Positions 19,518 to 27,966 of a stretch of DNA of 64,000 nt are shown here, one piece after another. A model generated the notes under the pieces. The model was not told the origin of the DNA. It made no database searches and worked only from the letters and a program-made list of their open reading frames with translations. The stretch comes from an uncultured Saprospiraceae bacterium. Lineage in GTDB: Bacteria > Bacteroidota > Bacteroidia > Chitinophagales > Saprospiraceae. The translations under genes were made by a program, and so were the position numbers. The number at the start of each line of letters is the position of its first letter. Position 1 is the first letter of the stretch. The DNA lies in assembly GCA_938045585.1 (NCBI GenBank), contig CALIAU010000008.1, forward strand, positions 1 through 64,000, written 5' to 3'.

Positions 19518-20549
19518 CTAAATGACACCCTGTTTTATAAGACGGTCAATTGTTTCTTTCTGAACATCTATAAATCGTTTCTTATCTTTCTCTCCTTGTG
19601 CAAAAAGATTGGATGGATAGTGCATGTGCTCTGCATAAGACTGTGCGTATAAGCCAAAACGTTGGCGGGCAATATAATTTTTCATAGACACTTGCGTGCG
19701 ATAATGGCGCAGTGCATCTATATGAATGTAGGCATTAGCAACAATACTTTCTCCTGTATCCGCTTTCGCCAATAAGTGCCCCTCATAATGTACGATCTGC
19801 GATGCACCATCTGTACTATTTTCTAGAACACCTATATTTTTAATTCCTGCTGAATTTGCAGAAACCACATAGGCCATATTTTCGATGGCTCTTGCCTGCT
19901 TCGCTATATTTTTTTTACTTGGGATTGGACTAGCTATTTCTGAGGAAGAATGCAGAAATACTTCTGCACCACGCATCATCAGACAGCGTGCAACTTCTGG
20001 ATAAAGTATTTCTTCTGAAGCAATACAAGCAAGACGCCCCAAACTTGTGTCGGCAACAGGAAACAAATACTCGTAACCGTAGATTTTTATGTAATCTTCA
20101 TAGACATCAAAGGGCGTGGGCGAATACATAGAATTAAGTCTACGATAGTTTAGTATCATCTCTCCATTATCATCAATGATGAAACTACTCTGAAAAAAAA
20201 GTTCTGGAAAATTGGGGTCTTTCTCATAGTAATTACCCGAAAAAAAAACACCAATTTGTTTACATAACTCTCCTATCTTTTGAAAAATTATATCATCCTT
20301 TTCTAAACAAGCTTTTTCTCTCCATTCTTGAATATTTTCTCTGGCAGGAAAACTTGTCATAAAATATTCTGGCACCACGATCAGCTTGACACCGCTGCCT
20401 AAAAATTTCTTCGATGCGAACATTTGTTGACCAAGCCTTTGTATTTGTGTTCCTATCTGCGCAAGAACTTCATCCCTACTCTTAAGAGGATTTACTCCTT
20501 CACAACTTAGTTGCATCGCCAACGCTATATACGGTTCCACCTTAGCCAT
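19518..20549 (-). CDS. Nitrilase-superfamily protein with altered catalytic residues
   Basis: The 343-residue protein has the nitrilase (C-N hydrolase) fold. E61 in IVVPEYF matches the catalytic Glu. The block GEMILNYRRLNS carries Arg137 where the catalytic Lys normally sits. The block GRLACIASEEILYPE places Ser178 where the nucleophilic Cys is expected, counted back from the conserved YPE; the nearest Cys is three residues earlier (C175). So either chemistry differs or it is a binding protein. It is the last gene of the MDR-VOC-MarR operon, 3 bp after the regulator, which suggests action on the same substrate or inducer. The common annotation would be amidohydrolase or carbon-nitrogen hydrolase; activity is uncertain. 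Confidence 0.75.
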   Translation of the reverse strand: MAKVEPYIALAMQLSCEGVNPLKSRDEVLAQIGTQIQRLGQQMFASKKFLGSGVKLIVVPEYFMTSFPARENIQEWREKACLEKDDIIFQKIGELCKQIGVFFSGNYYEKDPNFPELFFQSSFIIDDNGEMILNYRRLNSMYSPTPFDVYEDYIKIYGYEYLFPVADTSLGRLACIASEEILYPEVARCLMMRGAEVFLHSSSEIASPIPSKKNIAKQARAIENMAYVVSANSAGIKNIGVLENSTDGASQIVHYEGHLLAKADTGESIVANAYIHIDALRHYRTQVSMKNYIARQRFGLYAQSYAEHMHYPSNLFAQGEKDKKRFIDVQKETIDRLIKQGVI

Positions 20550-20552
20550 TAT

Positions 20553-21041
20553 CTATCCATTTATTTTTTGCACATTCTCCGTGCACTTTTGTAAGTATCT
20601 TAAAAATTCAGCCTTTTCTTTATTTTTTAGTCCTTTAAGCATCGCAGCATTCGAACTTAGACGCTCTGATTGCATACTAGCAATTAACTTTTCTCCTTTT
20701 GGCGTTAACATTAATCGTTTCTTTCTTCTATCTTGATCATCTTCAAACTGCTTCAATAGCTTCTTCTCCATAAGTACCGTAAGTAGATTAGTAATATTCG
20801 CTCTTGTGACACCTAGTGAATCAGCTAGCTCAGATGCCATCATCGGTTTATCGTGTTTTTCACGAATAAAATAAGGTAAATTGGGATCCTTTGCTAAATG
20901 AATTAATATGACCCATTGCTGATTCGTAAGTCCTCTTTCGCTTACAAATTCTATATTTTTCTTAATAAGTAATACGGCAGTTTCGTAAATGCTTAGAAGA
21001 ATAGATGTATCTAAGTTTTTCTCAATCATAGTGGTACGCAT
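20553..21041 (-). CDS. MarR-family transcriptional regulator
   Basis: A 162-residue winged-helix protein. Helices around ILLSIYETAVLLIKKN form the dimer region. The DNA-binding part has MMASELADSLGVTRANITNLLTVLMEKKLLKQFEDDQDRRKKRLMLTPKGEKL, with the conserved wing DQDRRKKRLMLT. The start ATG overlaps the stop of the upstream gene as TAATG, and a second ATG lies five codons later. MarR proteins bind short palindromes as dimers and are released by small-molecule ligands. The operon promoter region carries a palindrome at 23217-23239 with relatives at three more places in the island, so I infer that this protein controls itself and the island. Confidence 0.9.
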   Translation of the reverse strand: MRTTMIEKNLDTSILLSIYETAVLLIKKNIEFVSERGLTNQQWVILIHLAKDPNLPYFIREKHDKPMMASELADSLGVTRANITNLLTVLMEKKLLKQFEDDQDRRKKRLMLTPKGEKLIASMQSERLSSNAAMLKGLKNKEKAEFLRYLQKCTENVQKING

Positions 21042-22174
21042 TAATTTGATAACTCAACTTTTAATTCCTTAACAGGAGTATTCTTTGTACTCTTTTTTTC
21101 AATAATTTGCCAAGTTACACCAGCATTATCACTAAACACAAAAGAACGCTCATCAAATTCATTCTCAATTACAGAAGTAGCTGAAAATCCGTGGGATAAG
21201 ACATTTTGATGCACCATTTCAATTTTTGGTGTAAAAAAACTATGCATTGTTATTCCTAACTCCCCCAAACGTTGGTGCTGTGAGCGATCTAATTTATCGC
21301 CGATAGGAATAAAAAACTTAAGCTTTCCGCAAATATTGTTAGGAGATACAAATCCTTGATACCAATGACTATAACCATCCTCCATCATGAATACGGATTT
21401 GGGACCTTTCAACCAATCACCCGCTACTACTGGTTCTTTTTCTGCTTTCAAACCAAGAGCAGTACTTAAATAGGACATCTCTTCCATAGATTCTGCATGT
21501 ATAATAAAGTCATGGTGAGTAAATTCACTTGTACCTAATTTTGTTTCAGGGTCTATAGTCCCATAGCCTTCTATGTGATATCCATAGCGTTGAAAAAAGA
21601 CATGGTTGAAAAATTCGCCATAAACAGCATTTTCTCTTACAAGTACCGGTCTATTAAAAAAATCTTTTTCCCCTGTATTTAGACCAAATAAATCATCAGA
21701 AATGGGATAGGTTGGCAACCAGCTCTTCTTGTTTTCGCGTGCTGTATTAAAAATATCATAGAGCCTAAAAATATCCTCCGTTTTCATAACAGCCATCCGT
21801 TGACCAATGGTTTCTGGAGGCACATAACCAATGCCTCGTCCGAGTGGCTGCTCCCATACTAGCAATCGTATCAGGCCATGACTGTCTATATTTCCATTTT
21901 GCATACGGATCGATCGTAAGGCACTTTGGACTCCATATAATTTAAAAGCAGTTTCTTTGGAAATACGCTTGTCTTCTACAATGCTAAAACCAAAGTCGGA
22001 AAAATACCGAATGCCATAGTCTGCATCCGCCACCGCTGTGACAACCTCGTATACACCACTAATCCCAGTATCAGGAAGGCTCTGCTGAGCTAAAAGAAGG
22101 CTCTGCTGAGCTAAAAGTCCAGGATTGCCTCCCAGAAAAAATATCCATATAAAAAGTGTTACAATCTGTTTCAT
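21041..22174 (-). CDS. Exported VOC-like (glyoxalase-fold) protein
   Basis: A 377-residue protein with a signal peptide (MKQIVTLFIWIFFLGGNPGLLAQQ) and then beta-alpha-beta repeats. YEVVTAVADADYGIRYFSDFGF opens like a vicinal-oxygen-chelate module and IRLLVWEQPLGRG ends its first half. A second half begins near FTHHDFIIHAESMEEMSYL. It is a divergent relative of the other VOC proteins in the island, but exported to the periplasm. It may bind or modify the imported substrate. It overlaps the upstream MDR gene by 4 bp (ATGA) and the MarR gene by 1 bp. A 21-bp tandem duplication repeats LLLAQQS at the likely cleavage site. Enzymatic role unknown. Confidence 0.6.
   Translation of the reverse strand: MKQIVTLFIWIFFLGGNPGLLAQQSLLLAQQSLPDTGISGVYEVVTAVADADYGIRYFSDFGFSIVEDKRISKETAFKLYGVQSALRSIRMQNGNIDSHGLIRLLVWEQPLGRGIGYVPPETIGQRMAVMKTEDIFRLYDIFNTARENKKSWLPTYPISDDLFGLNTGEKDFFNRPVLVRENAVYGEFFNHVFFQRYGYHIEGYGTIDPETKLGTSEFTHHDFIIHAESMEEMSYLSTALGLKAEKEPVVAGDWLKGPKSVFMMEDGYSHWYQGFVSPNNICGKLKFFIPIGDKLDRSQHQRLGELGITMHSFFTPKIEMVHQNVLSHGFSATSVIENEFDERSFVFSDNAGVTWQIIEKKSTKNTPVKELKVELSN
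22076..22117. repeat. 21-bp perfect tandem duplication in a signal-peptide region
   Basis: AAGGCTCTGCTGAGCTAAAA plus G occurs twice head to tail (22076-22096 and 22097-22117). In the minus-strand gene it duplicates seven residues (LLLAQQS) around the predicted signal peptidase site and keeps the frame. Confidence 0.9.
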
Positions 22175-23163
22175 ACCTTTACTATTAATTTACCAAAATT
22201 ATCTCCATTAAATAGCATCTGTAGTCCTTTCGGAAAATTATCCAATCCTTCAATAATATGCTCCATCGTCTTCAGTTTAGTTGCTTCCATCCATGCTGAC
22301 ATTTCAGCAACTGCTTCTGGATATCTATCTATATAATCAAATACAATTATGCCATTTATATAACCACGTGCTGTTACAATTTTCATATAGTTTTTAGGAC
22401 CATAGAATTCTGTTTTGTTGTATTGTGATAAAGCTCCACAGATTACTACACGTGCTCCCTTTGCTAGATTAGTCAGTAAAAGGTCAAGTAAGGGACCCCC
22501 TACATTATCATAAACCACATGAATACCCTCTGGGCAGGTTTCTTTTATGCGTACTGATACATCTTCTTTTTTATAATTTATTGCATGATCAAATCCACAT
22601 TCATTTATCAGATAATTGCATTTTTCATCTGTACCTGCTGTTCCTACCACTTTACATCCCTTTATACGTGCAATTTGGCCCACAGTAGAACCTACAATAC
22701 CAGCCGCACCAGCAATAAAAACAGTCTCTTTTGCCACTGGTTTCCCTTTTTCTAAAAGCCCAAAGTAAGCTGTCATTCCAGGCATGCCTAAGATACCCAA
22801 ATAATAAGACAGCGGCGCAGATAATTCTCCCAAGGCAGTCAAACCCTTTCCATCTGATACGACATGGCTTTGTGCTCCTGACAAACCCGTCACATAGGCT
22901 CCCTCATTCCAATCTGGATGCTTTGAAGCTATTACCTGCCCCGCAGCAAACGCTCTCATTACAGCTCCTATTTCTACCCCCTTTATATAGCTTGTACCTG
23001 CATTCATCCAGCCACGCATTGCAGGATCTAACGATATATACTTATTCTCTATTAGAACTTGACCCTCTACTAATTCCGGTACTGCCACAGTTGTAATATC
23101 AAAATCTTCTGCCTGAGCCATACCCACTGGGCGTCGCTTAAGAACTACTTGTTTATTTTCCAT
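22171..23163 (-). CDS. NADP-dependent oxidoreductase, MDR (zinc-free leukotriene B4 dehydrogenase) type
   Basis: The 330-residue enzyme is of the medium-chain dehydrogenase/reductase superfamily, like prostaglandin/2-alkenal reductases that reduce the C=C bond of enones with NADPH. The N-terminus NKQVVLKRRPVGMAQAEDF and YISLDPAMRGWMN are family hallmarks. The nucleotide-binding motif is FIAGAAGIVGSTVGQIA, followed by VVYDNVGG and a C-terminal GKLIVKV. No zinc-binding cysteine set is visible. It heads the MDR-VOC-MarR-nitrilase operon, directly behind the 23217 palindrome. Confidence 0.9.
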   Translation of the reverse strand: MENKQVVLKRRPVGMAQAEDFDITTVAVPELVEGQVLIENKYISLDPAMRGWMNAGTSYIKGVEIGAVMRAFAAGQVIASKHPDWNEGAYVTGLSGAQSHVVSDGKGLTALGELSAPLSYYLGILGMPGMTAYFGLLEKGKPVAKETVFIAGAAGIVGSTVGQIARIKGCKVVGTAGTDEKCNYLINECGFDHAINYKKEDVSVRIKETCPEGIHVVYDNVGGPLLDLLLTNLAKGARVVICGALSQYNKTEFYGPKNYMKIVTARGYINGIIVFDYIDRYPEAVAEMSAWMEATKLKTMEHIIEGLDNFPKGLQMLFNGDNFGKLIVKV

Positions 23164-23216
23164 TGTTCACATTACTTTAGTTTAAAGCTAATTAAAAATT
23201 ATTAGTTAATTGTTTT

Positions 23217-23239
23217 AATAGTTAACCATATTAACTATT
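23217..23239. promoter_or_regulatory. Putative MarR operator, copy 1 (divergent promoter region)
   Basis: AATAGTTAAC-CAT-ATTAACTATT is a 23-bp palindrome with one mismatch between arms. It sits in the 96-bp gap between the divergent MDR-VOC-MarR-nitrilase and hydrolase-MDR-MFS operons, where one dimer could control both. A degenerate half (ATTAGTTAAT at 23201) lies beside it. Confidence 0.75.
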
Positions 23240-23259
23240 TTACAAGATATAACGTAGCT

Positions 23260-24282
23260 GTGATGATGAAATCCTACTCAATACTTCTTGGTGACAGGAA
23301 AATGCATTTTAAAGAAATGGGCTCCGGTCCTCCCATTCTTCTCCTGCATGCTTCACCTCTCAGCAGTAATTTTTTAATACCATTCATCCAAGCTCTTGCC
23401 CCTCATTTTACAGTAATTGCCCCTGATACTCCAGGGTACGGAAATTCTGAATTACTAAGCAAAACGCCCAGTTCCTTAGATGATTATATAGATAATTTTA
23501 ATCTATTTTTAATGGAGTTGGGAATCAAAAGCTGTTCCGTTTACGGTACCGCTACAGGTGCGCAGTTAGGCATTCGCTACGCACTTATGTGTCCTGAAAA
23601 AATTGATCATCTGTATCTTGACAATATTGCCCATTTTACCCCTGCTGAGCGAGAAGAGATTCTACATAATTATTTCCCTGATTTTTCACCCAAAGCTGAC
23701 GGAAGTCACCTTGATTCTATATGGCAGGTTATATTATCTATGTTTGAGTATTTCCCCTGGTGCTTTCCACGTGATGAGAATAAGATCCATACAGCTAAAC
23801 CTCCTTTGGCTGCCTATCACTCTATAATGATAGAATACCTGCGAGCAGGAAAACATTACGATATCGCGTATAGACTAGCTTTCAAACATGAAGACATCAA
23901 CAATCTCAAAGCAGTCAAAACAGCAACTAGCTTTTTTCATTGGGAAGGAAGTATTTTAGGTCCCTATATGCAACGCATTCGCGAAGCTACTCTGCCAGAA
24001 AATATACATATTATTCCCATTCCAAGAGATACTAAAGATCGCTACGGTATCATGGCTAAGTATATGCAATCCCATGCTAATGCAGTCTCATCTACCCTGA
24101 ACATCCATACCGCTAAACTACAGGAAGATGTCCAACAGAATTTGGTAGAATCTATTCCCAACCACAGTTTTCCCGAAGCACAATTAGATGGTAACTATTG
24201 GCGAAACGCTTGGAACGCCCTACCAGATTTTGGAAATCTAGAAGACAAGACTGCGGCTCTCATTTCTTGGGCAAAAAAATAA
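23260..24282 (+). CDS. Alpha/beta-hydrolase-fold protein without a Ser nucleophile
   Basis: A 340-residue protein with the fold's oxyanion segment PPILLLHASPLSSNFL, PDTPGYGNS and the nucleophile elbow as VYGTATGAQLGIRYAL. The elbow is G-T-A-T-G, so Ala98 occupies the place of the usual Ser in GxSxG. A cap region follows (about 125-215), and the C-terminal end has NHSFPEAQLDGNYWRNAW. Either it has lost hydrolase activity and acts as a binding or lyase protein, or it uses other residues. Start codons GTG 23260, ATG 23263 and ATG 23266 are consecutive, and ATG 23266 (MKSYSILLG) is as likely as the one listed. First gene of a plus-strand operon behind the 23217 operator. Confidence 0.75.
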   Translation: MMMKSYSILLGDRKMHFKEMGSGPPILLLHASPLSSNFLIPFIQALAPHFTVIAPDTPGYGNSELLSKTPSSLDDYIDNFNLFLMELGIKSCSVYGTATGAQLGIRYALMCPEKIDHLYLDNIAHFTPAEREEILHNYFPDFSPKADGSHLDSIWQVILSMFEYFPWCFPRDENKIHTAKPPLAAYHSIMIEYLRAGKHYDIAYRLAFKHEDINNLKAVKTATSFFHWEGSILGPYMQRIREATLPENIHIIPIPRDTKDRYGIMAKYMQSHANAVSSTLNIHTAKLQEDVQQNLVESIPNHSFPEAQLDGNYWRNAWNALPDFGNLEDKTAALISWAKK

Positions 24283-24288
24283 AACACG

Positions 24289-25293
24289 ATCAAAAATAAA
24301 CAGTACATAATCCAAAGTTTTTCTGATCGCATCGAAGATGCCACAACGGTTATCGAAACAGAGTTACCCAAACTAGGAGCTCAGCAGGTTCGCGTAAAAA
24401 ATATCTACGTGGGTATTAATGCCATCTATGATAGAGAATTGTATAAAGGCAAGGTACCCTATATTAACCTTAGCTTCCCGCATACCTTTGGTGTAGAAGC
24501 AACCGGAGTAATTGAAGAGATAGGGAATCAGGTCACAAATTTTAAAAAAGGAGACACAGTAGGTACCATAAAAGTAGGCACCGCCTACCAAGAATATCAG
24601 AATGTAGATGCAGCTCATCTTATTCCTTTTCCCGAGGCTACACCTGAGTATTTAACCCTGGGAACTACAGGAGTCTCCGCATATCTTGCTATTGAAAAAC
24701 TTGCTGAGATACAAAATGGAGAAACTGTTGTTATATCAGCTGCAGCGGGAGGACTAGGACATATTCTTGTCCAATTATGTAAGAAAAAAGGAGCAAAGAT
24801 AGTTGCTATTTGTGGTACAGATAAGAAGTGCGCGATGCTAGAGTCTTTAGGCTGCTGTGATCATATAATTCAACATAGAAGACAGGATGTTGACGCCGTT
24901 TTAAGCAAGGAATACGGAGGGAAGATTGATGTAGCAATAGATTCTGTAGGACGACATATGTTTGACAGCTTTTTAAAAAACATAGCACCTAAAGGAAGAC
25001 TCATTGTAGTTGGCCTAGCAAGCGAACTCTCTGACTCGGACTTTGAGTCCAGGCAAGCACCACGCGTCTACCAATCTATTTATTGGAAAGGGGCATCCGT
25101 ACGCTGTTTCATGAACCATTTATATAAGCAAGAGCATACTAAAGCAAGAGAGCATCTCTTTACTTTATATCAAAAAAAATTACTTCAAATCAAGATTGAC
25201 TCCACTGTTTTTAAAGGAATTGAAGCTATTAAAACAGCTTCACAATATCTTTTAGCTGGTAAGAGTTGTGGAAAACTAATAGTCGAATTATAA
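24289..25293 (+). CDS. Quinone-oxidoreductase-like MDR enzyme with no standard start codon
   Basis: The protein is a zinc-free MDR oxidoreductase (QOR/zeta-crystallin type, NADPH). It carries INAIYDRELYKGK, FPHTFGVEATGVIEEIG, the nucleotide motif VISAAAGGLGHILVQLCK, VAIDSVG and GKLIVEL. The GroES-like start is homologous from about KNKQYIIQSFSDRIEDATT, but between the upstream stop TAA (24280-24282, same frame) and GTG at 24409 there is no ATG, GTG or TTG. Starting at 24409 would delete about 40 conserved residues. I place the start at ATC 24289; ACG at 24286 is an alternative. Readthrough of the upstream stop would fuse it in frame to the hydrolase-fold protein. Confidence 0.7.
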   Translation: MKNKQYIIQSFSDRIEDATTVIETELPKLGAQQVRVKNIYVGINAIYDRELYKGKVPYINLSFPHTFGVEATGVIEEIGNQVTNFKKGDTVGTIKVGTAYQEYQNVDAAHLIPFPEATPEYLTLGTTGVSAYLAIEKLAEIQNGETVVISAAAGGLGHILVQLCKKKGAKIVAICGTDKKCAMLESLGCCDHIIQHRRQDVDAVLSKEYGGKIDVAIDSVGRHMFDSFLKNIAPKGRLIVVGLASELSDSDFESRQAPRVYQSIYWKGASVRCFMNHLYKQEHTKAREHLFTLYQKKLLQIKIDSTVFKGIEAIKTASQYLLAGKSCGKLIVEL

Positions 25294-25366
25294 AAACTTA
25301 GACACAAGAATGAATCATTAGATTAACTACTGGTTTCTTATATTACACATAAACTAAAACACAATT

Positions 25367-26617
25367 ATGGAAAAAGGTATGGGCGAATTTAAGTACGGAT
25401 GGCCAGTCGTGGGATCTTCTGCAATCGGTATAGGACTAGGCATGTCTCCCCTTCCTTTTTATACAATTGGAGTCTTCGTCGCTCCCTTCATGGAAGAGTT
25501 TGGTTGGGGTGTTCAGGATGTCATGTTAGCCCTCAGTTTCTTCTCCTTCACAGCCCTTTTTACAAGTCCACTTATTGGAGTCATCACGGATAGAATAGGC
25601 GTACGAAAAACTGTTCTTATTTCAATTGTAACATTTGGACTTTCTTTTATGGCTTTTTCATTAAATAATGGATCCAAAACTCTATACATCGCCCTCTGGA
25701 TACTGCTCGCTTTTTTTGGCGCAGGCACTCTACCTATTACATGGACACGAGCAATTAATAGATGGTTTTCTAAGAAGCGTGGCCTTGCCCTAGGTCTTTC
25801 ACTACTAGGGACAGGCCTTTTCGGTGCCTTCGCTAAATTATATGCCGCCTACTTTATAGAAATGTATGGATGGCGCACAGCCTATATTGCACTTGCACTA
25901 CTTCCACTACTTATTTCATTACCGCTCGCCTTTTTCTTTTTTAGAGACACAGACGATCCTAAGGTTGCTGATAAGGTAAAACGGATGCATGCAGAATTTG
26001 GATCTAAAAATGCTAACTCTATTGCTAACAATGCAGGAGCCACACTTAAAGAAGCATTAAAAGACTATCGATTTTGGCTGCTTGCACTATCTTTTATTCC
26101 TATTTCTTTTGCTATCGGCGGTCCCATTCCTAATCTCGAAAAAATCCTGGACACGAAGGGATTTATGCGTGCAGACACAGTACTTCTAGCTAGTATCGTA
26201 GGTTATTCTGTTATTGTTGGTCGTTTGCTTGGAGGCTACTTGATAGATAAAATCTGGGCTCCAGGGGTTGCCTTCGTTATGTTTATTATTCCAGTCTTAG
26301 CCTGTTTAATATTTCGCCAACCTGAGTTGAGTTACACTATGGCGCTCGTTGCAATTGCCATTATTGGATTTGCTGCAGGTGTAGAATACGACCTCATGGC
26401 CTTTCTTGTATCTAAGTATTTTGGCTTAAAGAATTACTCTGCGATTTATGGTATGCTATATGGTTTTTTCGCAATTGGTGCAGGATTTGGACCCTATATT
26501 TTCGGAAAATCATATGCAGTTACAGGTAGCTATACAACTATTTTTGGCTATGCAGCAGTAGCCTTTGTAGTCGGTGCTCTGCCATTACTTTTTCTAGGTA
26601 AATACCAATATGATTAG
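25367..26617 (+). CDS. MFS transporter (monocarboxylate/oxalate-formate antiporter-like)
   Basis: A 416-residue inner-membrane permease with 12 hydrophobic segments. The loop motif GVITDRIGVRKTVL follows helix 2, RAINRWFSKKRGLALGLSLLGTG lies around helices 4-5, and SKYFGLKNYSAIYGMLYGFFAIGAGFGPYIFG lies in the second half, as in the oxalate/formate and monocarboxylate group. It ends the operon with the hydrolase-fold and MDR genes. The cargo is probably an organic acid intermediate or the island's substrate, but specificity cannot be read. Confidence 0.88.
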   Translation: MEKGMGEFKYGWPVVGSSAIGIGLGMSPLPFYTIGVFVAPFMEEFGWGVQDVMLALSFFSFTALFTSPLIGVITDRIGVRKTVLISIVTFGLSFMAFSLNNGSKTLYIALWILLAFFGAGTLPITWTRAINRWFSKKRGLALGLSLLGTGLFGAFAKLYAAYFIEMYGWRTAYIALALLPLLISLPLAFFFFRDTDDPKVADKVKRMHAEFGSKNANSIANNAGATLKEALKDYRFWLLALSFIPISFAIGGPIPNLEKILDTKGFMRADTVLLASIVGYSVIVGRLLGGYLIDKIWAPGVAFVMFIIPVLACLIFRQPELSYTMALVAIAIIGFAAGVEYDLMAFLVSKYFGLKNYSAIYGMLYGFFAIGAGFGPYIFGKSYAVTGSYTTIFGYAAVAFVVGALPLLFLGKYQYD

Positions 26618-26710
26618 GAAACATTTTCTAGGATTGTTTTTGTTTTTTAGGGCATCTTTCCAGGTATTCTCACTTTGTTCACATACCTAGAAACCGCGCT
26701 ATACAGAACT

Positions 26711-26725
26711 CCGCGTTCGCTGCGG
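26711..26725. repeat. GC-rich mini-hairpin in an AT-rich gap
   Basis: CCGC and GCGG flank GTTCGCT within a locally GC-rich patch (about 26695-26745) of the 295-bp gap between the MFS and VOC genes. Its base composition differs from the surroundings. It may be a fragment of a dispersed repeat or a weak terminator; no T-run follows. Confidence 0.3.
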
Positions 26726-26863
26726 TCCTTTGGACTAGACGCTGTCTATTCTTCCTATCCCTGATGCAAGTTTTTCCAGCTATTAAGCATTGTGAAAAAT
26801 AATATAGACAACTTGTAAAAACTCTTACTATTCTCAGTCTGTTTGTCAGTTTAGTTTTAGTAT

Positions 26864-26886
26864 ATTAGTTAACTTTATTAACTATT
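26864..26886. promoter_or_regulatory. Putative MarR operator, copy 2
   Basis: ATTAGTTAAC-TTT-ATTAACTATT is a 23-bp palindrome with mismatches only at the arm ends and one inner position. It lies 26 bp upstream of the GTG start of the VOC gene that opens the 26913-32161 operon, where bound repressor would block transcription. Confidence 0.72.
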
Positions 26887-26912
26887 AACTTGCTTAATAA
26901 TATACTTCACAC

Positions 26913-27869
26913 GTGCATACAATTATAAACATCCGAGAAATTCTTTACAGCGTAGGGAATATGCAAAAGGTTTCTAGTTTCTTTGAAAAGTATGGAGGTT
27001 GGAATCGTGTAGGAAAATACACTACTCCCGAGGCAACTCTACAATATTGGGGTCTCCCCTCTTCCGCTGCAGCAGAAGAGATTTTAATACAATCAAATCA
27101 TGTAGAAAACGGACAAATCCGCTTAATTGCCTTTGATAAGGTGGAACAGAAATGTATACGTTCTTCGCAACAGCCCTGGGATACAGGAGGCATCATGGAC
27201 ATCAACCTGCGCGTGCATGAGGTAGAAGAAAGTTTTGAGCAATTAAAAGAAATGGGATTTCACGGCTTAAGTGACCCCCTGCTGCAAGTGATGGGACCCT
27301 TTAAATTGTATGACATTCTCATGCGAGGATATGACGATACAATAATAGCGTTTACGCATCGCTTAGAACCACCTATGGAATTGACTGCACAGATACATTT
27401 ACCTACACATGTTTACAAAAGCACTATCACAGTCCGAGATTTGGAAGAAGCTAGAGAATTTTATGTAGATAAACTAGGGTATAACATATTGTCAGAATAT
27501 AAAGTTACAAAAGACAGTCCTCAGGAAAACATGTTTGGACTACCTTTTAATTTGGCAGACAAGGTGACCTGTCATGCGATTATACTTTCTCCCCATGGCG
27601 GAAAAGACACTGACTTTCAGATTGTCTACTTTGAAGGTGTAGACGGCAAGGATCATAGTAACAATGCAAAAGTGCCCAACAAAGGATTTCTATTATATCG
27701 CGTTGAGCTAAAAAACATATCTGATTATCATACTAAGCTCCAAAAAGAAGAGAAGCTTGCTCCTGGTAATATTACTACATTAGAGATACATCCCTATGGT
27801 CAGGTACAGTGCTTTAGTCTAAGCAGTCCCAATAAGGTGATTTGGGAATTTTTTGAAATCATAAATTGA
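26913..27869 (+). CDS. Two-domain VOC (glyoxalase/dioxygenase fold) protein, paralogue A
   Basis: A 318-residue protein of two VOC modules. The first begins INIREILYSVGNMQKVSSFF and the second KSTITVRDLEEAREFYVDKLGYN. It shares with the proteins at 38210 and 41953 the block RLIAFDKVEQKCIRSSQQPW followed by D-T-G-G-I-M-D and a C-terminal ..WEFFEII. The positions that carry metal-binding His in glyoxalase I and extradiol dioxygenases hold other residues here, so metal-dependent catalysis is doubtful. The start is GTG; no closer ATG keeps the first strand. First gene of the operon behind operator copy 2. Role: substrate binding or a non-metal reaction, unproven. Confidence 0.7.
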   Translation: MHTIINIREILYSVGNMQKVSSFFEKYGGWNRVGKYTTPEATLQYWGLPSSAAAEEILIQSNHVENGQIRLIAFDKVEQKCIRSSQQPWDTGGIMDINLRVHEVEESFEQLKEMGFHGLSDPLLQVMGPFKLYDILMRGYDDTIIAFTHRLEPPMELTAQIHLPTHVYKSTITVRDLEEAREFYVDKLGYNILSEYKVTKDSPQENMFGLPFNLADKVTCHAIILSPHGGKDTDFQIVYFEGVDGKDHSNNAKVPNKGFLLYRVELKNISDYHTKLQKEEKLAPGNITTLEIHPYGQVQCFSLSSPNKVIWEFFEIIN

Positions 27870-27966
27870 TAAGATGATGTATCTATGTCACTTTCTATTT
27901 AATTAAAATAAAGAATACAAGAAAATCAAAGTCCATTTAAAAAGAAATAAAAAAACAAATACAAAG

